This document shows, piece by piece, positions 58,443 to 64,000 of a DNA stretch of 64,000 bases (position 1 is its first letter; each line of letters begins with the position of its first letter). The notes under the pieces were generated by a model. The model had not been told where the DNA came from, did not search any database, and saw only the letters and a program-made list of their open reading frames with translations. Location: the NCBI GenBank assembly GCA_965204235.1, contig OZ241979.1, positions 2,666,001 through 2,730,000 of the forward strand, in the 5' to 3' direction. Position numbers and translations under genes: made by a program. The stretch is from JAJDTQ01 sp965204235. Lineage in GTDB: Bacteria; Desulfobacterota; Binatia; UBA9968; JAJDTQ01.

Positions 58443-59837
58443 ATGAAGGACGAAAACAGACAGTCGAGCGGGCGGACGTCGGCGGTACGGTCGCTGACCC
58501 CCATCATGACGCCGCGGGAGATCGTCTCGGAGCTGGACCGCTACATCGTCGGCCAGCGCGACGCCAAGCGGGCCGTGGCCGTGGCCGTGCGCAATCGCTG
58601 GCGGCGTCAATTGGTGCCCGAGGAACTGCGGGACGAGATCGCGCCGAAGAACATCATCATGATCGGACCCACCGGGGTGGGAAAGACCGAGATCTCCAGG
58701 AGGCTGGCGAAGCTGGCCCAGGCGCCGTTCCTCAAGGTGGAAGCCTCGAAGTTCACCGAGGTGGGGTACGTCGGACGGGACGTGGAGTCGATCATCCGCG
58801 ACCTCATGGAGCTGGCCGTCAAGCTGGTCCGCGAGGAGGAACAGGAGAAGGTCAAGGTCAAGGCCAGGGACATTGCGGAGGAACGGGTCCTCAACCTGTT
58901 GCTGCCCGAGCCGGAGGCCGCGGGCGGCGACGGGGACAAGGGGGAGGAGCGGCCGTCGCCGGCCACCCGCGAGAAGCTCCGCAGGATGCTTCGGGCCGGG
59001 AAGCTGGACGACCGGGAGGTGGACATCGAGCTCACCCAGAGCATGATGCCCATGATCGAGGTGCTCACCCCCCAGGGAATGGAGGAGATGGAGTCGAACA
59101 TCAAGGAGATGTTCTCCAACCTGCTTCCCAAGCAGTCCAAGCGGAAGACCGTCCGGGTTCCCGAGGCCATGCGGCTGCTCATGCAGGAGGAAGCGGCCCG
59201 GCTCGTGGACATGGAGGCGGTGGTGGGCGAGGCCACGCGCCGGGTGGAGCAATCGGGGATCGTGTTCATCGACGAGATCGACAAGATCGCGGGCCGCGAG
59301 TCGGCGCACGGCCCCGACGTCTCCCGGGAAGGGGTCCAGCGGGACCTCCTGCCCATCGTCGAAGGCTCCACCGTGAGCTCCAAGTACGGCCTGGTGCGGA
59401 CCGACCACATCCTGTTCATCGCTTCCGGCGCGTTCCACAACTCCAAGCCGTCGGACCTGATCCCGGAGTTCCAGGGCCGGTTCCCCATCCGCGTGGAGCT
59501 CAGTTCGCTGGACAAGGACGACTTCGTGCGGATACTGACCGAGCCCAGGAACGCCTTGATCCGGCAGTACGTCGCATTGCTGGAAACCGAGAAGATCCAC
59601 CTGCTGTTCCAACCGGACGCCATCGAGGAGATCGCCCGCATCGGCGCCGAGGCCAACGAGAAGATGGAGAACATCGGCGCTCGCAGGCTGCATACGATCC
59701 TCGAGAAACTGTTGGACGAGGTCTCCTTCGACGCGCCGGAAATGCCCGGCCGGGAAGTCCGCATCGACGCCGGATACGTCAGCGAGCGTCTGGACGCCAT
59801 CCTGAAGGACGAGGACCTGTCCCGGTACATCCTGTAG
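58443..59837 (+). CDS. hslU: HslU ATPase subunit of HslUV
   Basis: The 464-residue AAA+ unfoldase has LTPREIVSELDRYIVGQ-type N-terminus (TPREIVSELDRYIVGQRDAK), Walker A GPTGVGKTEISRRL, the pore motif region KFTEVGYVGRDVESI, Walker B GIVFIDEIDKIA and sensor segments. The C-terminus DEDLSRYIL fits the conserved tail that docks into HslV. It unfolds substrates for HslV. A further 119 bases separate it from argB. Confidence 0.96.
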   Translation: MKDENRQSSGRTSAVRSLTPIMTPREIVSELDRYIVGQRDAKRAVAVAVRNRWRRQLVPEELRDEIAPKNIIMIGPTGVGKTEISRRLAKLAQAPFLKVEASKFTEVGYVGRDVESIIRDLMELAVKLVREEEQEKVKVKARDIAEERVLNLLLPEPEAAGGDGDKGEERPSPATREKLRRMLRAGKLDDREVDIELTQSMMPMIEVLTPQGMEEMESNIKEMFSNLLPKQSKRKTVRVPEAMRLLMQEEAARLVDMEAVVGEATRRVEQSGIVFIDEIDKIAGRESAHGPDVSREGVQRDLLPIVEGSTVSSKYGLVRTDHILFIASGAFHNSKPSDLIPEFQGRFPIRVELSSLDKDDFVRILTEPRNALIRQYVALLETEKIHLLFQPDAIEEIARIGAEANEKMENIGARRLHTILEKLLDEVSFDAPEMPGREVRIDAGYVSERLDAILKDEDLSRYIL

Positions 59838-59956
59838 CGTGCGGCGGTCCGCCGCCGGGGTCCGGTCCACGGACTCCCCTGCGCACCCTCCGCCCGGAAG
59901 GGCGTGTTCGAGGACCGCTTGACGACTCCCCTCGAAGAAGGAGGCGGTAACCCGAC

Positions 59957-60838
59957 GTGGACGACTTCATAGGCAAGGCGGAAGTGCTGCTGGAGGCGCT
60001 TCCGTTCATCAAGCGCTTCTACGGCAAGACGTTCGTGGTCAAGTACGGCGGCGCGGCGATGGTGGACGAGGAGCTCAAGCGCAGTTTCGCCCAGGACGTC
60101 GTCCTGTTGCAGTACGTGGGCATCAACGTGGTGGTGGTGCACGGCGGCGGCCCCCAGATCGACCGGACGCTGGACCGGATGGGGATCCGGAGCCGTTACG
60201 TGCGGGGCATGCGGGTGACGGACCCGGAGACCATCGACATCATCGAGATGGTGCTGGTAGGCAAGGTGAACAAGGAGATCGTCGGGCTCATCAACCACCA
60301 CGGCGGGGCCGCGGTGGGTCTCAGCGGCAAGGACGGCCACCTGGTCCTCGCCCGCAAGATGAACGTGACGGCGCCGGGCGACGGGGAGAGCACCGAGATC
60401 ATCGACATCGGGATGGTGGGGGAGATCGTCCGGGTGGACCCTACGGTGATACGGTCCCTGGACGGCAACCGGTTCATCCCCGTCATCGCTCCCGTGGGCG
60501 TGGGCGAGAAAGGGGAGACCTACAACATCAACGCGGACCTCGTGGCCGGGCGCGTGGCGTCCGCCCTCGCCGCGGAGAAGCTCATCCTCCTCACCGACGT
60601 CGAAGGCGTCCGGGACCGGGAGGGCGGGTTGATGAGCACCCTCACCATTGCCCGGTGCACGGACCTCATCGAGAGGGAAGTGATCTCGTCGGGCATGATC
60701 CCCAAGGTGGAGTGTTGCGTGGACGCCCTGAACGGGGGGGTGGTCAAGACGCACATCATCGACGGCCGGGACCGCCACGCGGTCCTGCTGGAGATCTTCA
60801 CCAACCGGGGCGTCGGCACCGAGGTGGTCCGGGATTGA
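59957..60838 (+). CDS. argB: Acetylglutamate kinase
   Basis: ArgB phosphorylates N-acetylglutamate, the second step of arginine synthesis. The 293-residue protein has FVVKYGGAAM, VVVVHGGGPQIDRTL, VGLSGKDGHLV, and NINADLVAGRVASALAAEKL with TDVEGVRDREG. The start is a GTG at 59957, with an AAGAAGGAGGCGG ribosome-binding stretch upstream. It begins an argB-argD-argF-argG cluster. A strong hairpin lies in the gap before argD. Confidence 0.96.
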   Translation: MDDFIGKAEVLLEALPFIKRFYGKTFVVKYGGAAMVDEELKRSFAQDVVLLQYVGINVVVVHGGGPQIDRTLDRMGIRSRYVRGMRVTDPETIDIIEMVLVGKVNKEIVGLINHHGGAAVGLSGKDGHLVLARKMNVTAPGDGESTEIIDIGMVGEIVRVDPTVIRSLDGNRFIPVIAPVGVGEKGETYNINADLVAGRVASALAAEKLILLTDVEGVRDREGGLMSTLTIARCTDLIEREVISSGMIPKVECCVDALNGGVVKTHIIDGRDRHAVLLEIFTNRGVGTEVVRD

Positions 60839-60850
60839 GGGGGTCTTTCG

Positions 60851-60876
60851 ACCCGCGGGCGGACCGGCCCGCGGGT
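60851..60876 (+). terminator. GC-rich hairpin between argB and argD
   Basis: ACCCGCGGGC (60851-60860) pairs perfectly with GCCCGCGGGT (60867-60876) around the loop GGACCG. The following TCGTCTTCCC is only mildly T-rich, so it could terminate or attenuate part of the transcripts, or protect mRNA ends. The rest of the gene order suggests at least partial readthrough. Confidence 0.5.
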
Positions 60877-60902
60877 TCGTCTTCCCGCGTGAAGGACGCG
60901 CC

Positions 60903-62120
60903 ATGTCGAACCGTGGAGTACAGGAGTTGACCGACCGATACGTGATGCAGACGTACGCGCGCTTTCCCATCGCCCTGGTGAAGGGGAAGGGGGTTCGCGT
61001 ATGGGATGCGGACGGGAAGGAGTACCTGGACTTCGTGGCGGGCCTCGCGGTGAACAGCCTCGGCCACTGCCACCCGGCCGTGGCCCGGGCGGTGGCGGAC
61101 CAGGTCAACACGCTGCTCCACGTCTCGAACCTCTACCACATCGAGCCCCAGGCGCGGCTGGCGAAGGCGCTGTGCGACCATTCCTTCGCCGACCGGGTGT
61201 TCTTCTGCAACAGCGGCGCCGAGGCCAACGAGGCGGCCATCAAGCTCGCCCGGCGTTACGGCTCGGAACGGGCCCGGGGGAGGAACGAGATCCTCACCGC
61301 CCTCAACTCGTTCCACGGGCGCACCCTGGCCACGCTGACGGCCACGGGCCAGGAGAAGATCCGGCTCGGCTACGACCCGCTGCCCGCGGGGTTTCGCCAC
61401 GCGCCGTTCAACGACCTGGAGGCTGCGGAGGCCGCGGTGGACCACCGCACCGCGGCGATCCTGGTGGAGCCCATCCAGGGCGAGGGCGGGGTGGTGGCGC
61501 CGGACGCGTCCTACGTGCGCGGCCTGCGCCGGCTCTGCGACGACCGGGGGCTGCTGCTGATGTTCGACGAGGTCCAGGTGGGCATGGGACGCACGGGCCG
61601 ACTCTTTGCCTACGAGCATTTCGGCGTCGAGCCCGACGTCATGACCCTTGCCAAGGCTCTGGGCGGCGGCCTTCCGCTGGGCGCCATGCTGGCCCGGGAA
61701 CGGGTGGCCGAGAGCTTCCCTCCGGGGTCCCACGCCTCGACCTTCGGCGGCAACCCGGTGGTGTGCCGGGCCGGGCTGGCGGTGCTGGAGACGCTGTTGG
61801 AGGACGGCCTGGTGGAGCATTGCGAGGCCATGGGGAGCCTGCTTCGGGAAGGGCTGGAGGGCTTGGCCAAGCGCTTCGCCTTCGTCCGCGAGGTCCGCGG
61901 CAAGGGGCTCCTCCTGGGCATGGAGATGGAGGGCGAGTGCGGCCCGGTGATCCGGGAGTGCATGCGGGAAGGGTTGCTGGTGGCCAGCGCCGGGGCCAAC
62001 GTGCTGCGCATGGCGCCTCCCCTGACCATCGAGGAGGAGGACGTGGCCGAGGCCCTGTCCGTCATCGAGCGGGCGCTGGCAAGCCTCGGGGGTGGTCCGG
62101 GCGGAAGCGGGACGGGATGA
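60903..62120 (+). CDS. argD: Acetylornithine aminotransferase
   Basis: The 405-residue PLP enzyme converts N-acetylglutamate semialdehyde to N-acetylornithine. It has GKGVRVWDADGKEYLDFVAG, FFCNSGAEANEAAIKLARRYG, NSFHGRTLATLTATGQ, EPIQGEGGVV, LLMFDEVQVGMGRTG and the lysine segment TLAKALGGGLPLGAML. ATG at 60903. Its stop overlaps argF (ATGA, 62117-62120). Confidence 0.95.
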   Translation: MSNRGVQELTDRYVMQTYARFPIALVKGKGVRVWDADGKEYLDFVAGLAVNSLGHCHPAVARAVADQVNTLLHVSNLYHIEPQARLAKALCDHSFADRVFFCNSGAEANEAAIKLARRYGSERARGRNEILTALNSFHGRTLATLTATGQEKIRLGYDPLPAGFRHAPFNDLEAAEAAVDHRTAAILVEPIQGEGGVVAPDASYVRGLRRLCDDRGLLLMFDEVQVGMGRTGRLFAYEHFGVEPDVMTLAKALGGGLPLGAMLARERVAESFPPGSHASTFGGNPVVCRAGLAVLETLLEDGLVEHCEAMGSLLREGLEGLAKRFAFVREVRGKGLLLGMEMEGECGPVIRECMREGLLVASAGANVLRMAPPLTIEEEDVAEALSVIERALASLGGGPGGSGTG

Positions 62121-63037
62121 GGAAGCGGGACCTGTTGACGTTGCGGGACCTCGACCGGGCCGACCTGGACGAGGTCCTGGCCTTGGCCGCGGCCCTCAAG
62201 CGGGAACGCAGGGAAGGGCGGCAGCGGCTCCCGCTGGCCGGCAGGAAGCTCGCGCTGGTGTTCCAGAAGCCCAGTCTCAGGACCCGGGCCACCTTCGACG
62301 TGGGCATGACCGAGCTGGGCGGCAGCGTGCTGTTCCTGGGGCCGGACGAGGTCGGTCTCGGCGTCAGGGAGACGCCGGCCGACTGCGCCCGGGTGCTGAG
62401 CCGTCTGGTGGACGTCATCGCGGTGCGGAGCTTCGCGCAGGAGACCGTCGAGGAGATGGCCCGCTTCGGTTCCGTGCCGATGATCAACGCGTTGTCGGAC
62501 CTCTACCACCCGTGCCAAGTGCTGGCGGACGTCCTCACCCTGCAGGAGCGCAAGGGGAGGATCGAAGGGCTCCGGGTGGCCTTCGTGGGGGACGGCAACA
62601 ACGTGGTCCATTCCTGGTTGCTGGCCGCGGAGAAGCTGCCGTTCCGGTTCATGCTGGCGTGCCCCGAGGGGTTCGAGCCCCGGAAGGAGATCTTCGACAC
62701 GGTGTTGTCCCGGGGGGGCGACGTGGCCGTCACCCACGACCCGGCCGCGGCCGTGAGCGGCGCCGACGCCATCTACACCGACGTGTGGGCGAGCATGGGC
62801 CAGGAGGCGGAAGCCGGCCCCCGGCAACGCGCGTTCGCTCCCTACCAGGTGAACGAAGCCCTCGTGGCCCGGGCCAGGGAGGACGCGGTGGTGATGCACT
62901 GCCTGCCGGCCCATCGCGGGCAGGAGATCACCGACGACGTCATCGAAGGGCCGCGTTCGGTGGTGTTCGACCAGGCCGAGAACCGCCTCCACGCCCAGAA
63001 GGCGTTGCTGGTCTGGTGCCTCGCCGGCCAGGCGTAA
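62117..63037 (+). CDS. argF: Ornithine carbamoyltransferase
   Basis: The 306-residue enzyme makes citrulline from ornithine and carbamoyl phosphate. The carbamoyl-phosphate site is QKPSLRTRATFD (usually STRT; here SLRT), with HPCQVLADVLTLQE, the ornithine region DVWASMGQE, and VMHCLPAHRGQEI. The variant SLRT loop also occurs in bona fide ArgF proteins. The start overlaps the argD stop. Confidence 0.95.
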   Translation: MRKRDLLTLRDLDRADLDEVLALAAALKRERREGRQRLPLAGRKLALVFQKPSLRTRATFDVGMTELGGSVLFLGPDEVGLGVRETPADCARVLSRLVDVIAVRSFAQETVEEMARFGSVPMINALSDLYHPCQVLADVLTLQERKGRIEGLRVAFVGDGNNVVHSWLLAAEKLPFRFMLACPEGFEPRKEIFDTVLSRGGDVAVTHDPAAAVSGADAIYTDVWASMGQEAEAGPRQRAFAPYQVNEALVARAREDAVVMHCLPAHRGQEITDDVIEGPRSVVFDQAENRLHAQKALLVWCLAGQA

Positions 63038-63057
63038 CGGTCAAAACGGGGAGGGCC

Positions 63058-64000
63058 ATGAAACCGGACAAGGTGGTGCTTGCCTACTCGGGCGGTCTCG
63101 ACACGTCCGTCTGTCTGCGTTGGGTCAAGGAGCGCTATGACTGCGAGGTCATCGCCTACTGCGCCGACGTGGGCCAGGAAGAGGACCTGGAAGAGGTCCG
63201 CCGCAAGGCGCTGGCCACCGGCGCCAGCAAGGTGGTGGTGGACGACCTCCGGGAAGAGTTCGCGCGCGACTACGTGTTCCCCATGCTTCGCGGCAACGCT
63301 GTGTACGAAGGGTCCTACCTCCTGGGCACCTCCATCGCCCGCCCGCTCATCGCCAAGCGCCAGATCGAGACGGCCGTGGCGGAGGACGCCGAGGCAGTGT
63401 CCCACGGCGCGACGGGCAAGGGCAACGACCAGGTCCGCTTCGAGCTCACCTACTATGCCCTGAAGCCCGACGTCCGGGTCATCGCCCCCTGGCGCGAGTG
63501 GGAACTCGACTCGCGCACCGCGCTCATCGACTATGCCCGGCGCCACGGCATCCCCGTGCCCGTGACCAGGGACAAGCCCTACAGCATGGACCGCAACCTG
63601 TTCCACGTGAGCTACGAAGGAGGCGTGCTGGAAGACCCCTGGCAAGAGCCCCCCGCGGACATGTACCTGTGGACCGCGGCCCCGGAAGAGGCTCCGGACC
63701 GGCCGGAATACGTCGAGGTGGAGTTCGCTTCCGGCGACCCCGTGGCCATTGACGGACGGCGGCTGGAGCCCGCGGAAACGCTGGCGGCGCTCAACGCGCT
63801 CGGAGCCCGGCACGGCGTCGGGCGCGTGGACATGGTGGAGAACCGCTACGCCGGCATGAAGTCCCGGGGCGTTTACGAGACCCCCGGGGGGACCGTCCTG
63901 CACGCGGCGCGCCGGGCGGTGGAGCACCTCACGCTGGACCGGGAGGTGATGCAGTTGCGGGACTCGCTGGTGCCCCGGTACGCCCAGATGATCTACAACG
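63058..64000 (+). CDS. argG: Argininosuccinate synthase (C-terminus beyond window)
   Basis: ArgG joins citrulline and aspartate at the cost of ATP. The first 314 residues are present: the ATP pyrophosphatase P-loop VVLAYSGGLDTSVCLRW, VSHGATGKGNDQVRFELTY, and DKPYSMDRNLFHVSYEGG, VENRYAGMKSRGVYETPGG. About 90 more residues are expected after the window ends. ATG at 63058 follows GGGGAGGGCC; the gene lies 20 bases after argF. Confidence 0.96.
   Translation, partial: MKPDKVVLAYSGGLDTSVCLRWVKERYDCEVIAYCADVGQEEDLEEVRRKALATGASKVVVDDLREEFARDYVFPMLRGNAVYEGSYLLGTSIARPLIAKRQIETAVAEDAEAVSHGATGKGNDQVRFELTYYALKPDVRVIAPWREWELDSRTALIDYARRHGIPVPVTRDKPYSMDRNLFHVSYEGGVLEDPWQEPPADMYLWTAAPEEAPDRPEYVEVEFASGDPVAIDGRRLEPAETLAALNALGARHGVGRVDMVENRYAGMKSRGVYETPGGTVLHAARRAVEHLTLDREVMQLRDSLVPRYAQMIYN

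Noticed and set aside
1..64000. tRNA or rRNA genes
   Set aside because: No cloverleaf-like or rRNA-like sequence was recognised in any intergenic gap.

Overview
The window is GC-rich, densely coded DNA from a Gram-negative bacterium. It carries Kdo and LPS-export genes (kdsB, kdsA, kpsF, lptC, lptA, lptB), rpoN with nitrogen-PTS genes, hslVU and a clustered arginine operon. It also has a 2-oxoacid:ferredoxin oxidoreductase, a CoxMSL-type molybdenum hydroxylase and a probable selenoprotein. This mix resembles Desulfobacterota-like or former deltaproteobacterial lineages such as Binatota or Tectomicrobia. That placement is inference; no rRNA or tRNA gene was seen.

1-14.8 kb: a DUF4143 ATPase tail; an archaeal-type GAPDH homologue; an inverted pair of DUF1640 coiled-coil membrane proteins; tldD-tldE; a 55-residue membrane protein; a peptide-binding protein; a hemerythrin/HMA-like pair; an OsmC-family gene with in-frame TGA exactly where the family has its reactive cysteine (probable selenocysteine); a thioredoxin-TPR protein; and a second binding protein with dppB/dppC-like permeases. 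A dispersed palindromic repeat (core GCTTCGCTACGCTCAGGA and variants) sits between many of these genes.

14.9-20.9 kb (minus strand): a tightly packed defence-like island of AAA ATPase, truncated PIN-like ORF, Schlafen/AlbA_2 protein, AbrB-type antitoxin, decayed hsdS, DUF4365-like protein and a protein of unknown function. Most junctions are ATGA or TGATG overlaps.

21-26.9 kb: a beta-propeller-like protein, the coxM-coxS-coxL-like hydroxylase genes overlapping an enoyl-CoA hydratase gene, and a zinc-ribbon protein.

27-38.3 kb: from a near-consensus promoter at 27045-27074 runs kdsB-pyrG-kdsA-kpsF-lptC-lptA-lptB-rpoN-ptsN-ptsH-metK-ahcY, joining Kdo synthesis, LPS transport, sigma-54/PTS-Ntr and the SAM cycle.

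38.4-50.9 kb: hemW, a four-CBS protein, korA-korB, a metallophosphoesterase, and three SGNH-hydrolase paralogues made by tandem duplication. Two of these carry poly-C tracts (10 and 15 C) behind paired start codons. A 494-bp element with 13-bp terminal inverted repeats lies among them, followed by an AAA-like ATPase with a nuclease-like C-terminus.

51-64 kb: a MoeA-like protein, an ornithine cyclodeaminase-family protein, moaA, a cysteine hydrolase, xerC, an inverted methyltransferase module with a frameshifted companion, hslV-hslU, and argB-argD-argF-argG (argG runs off the end).
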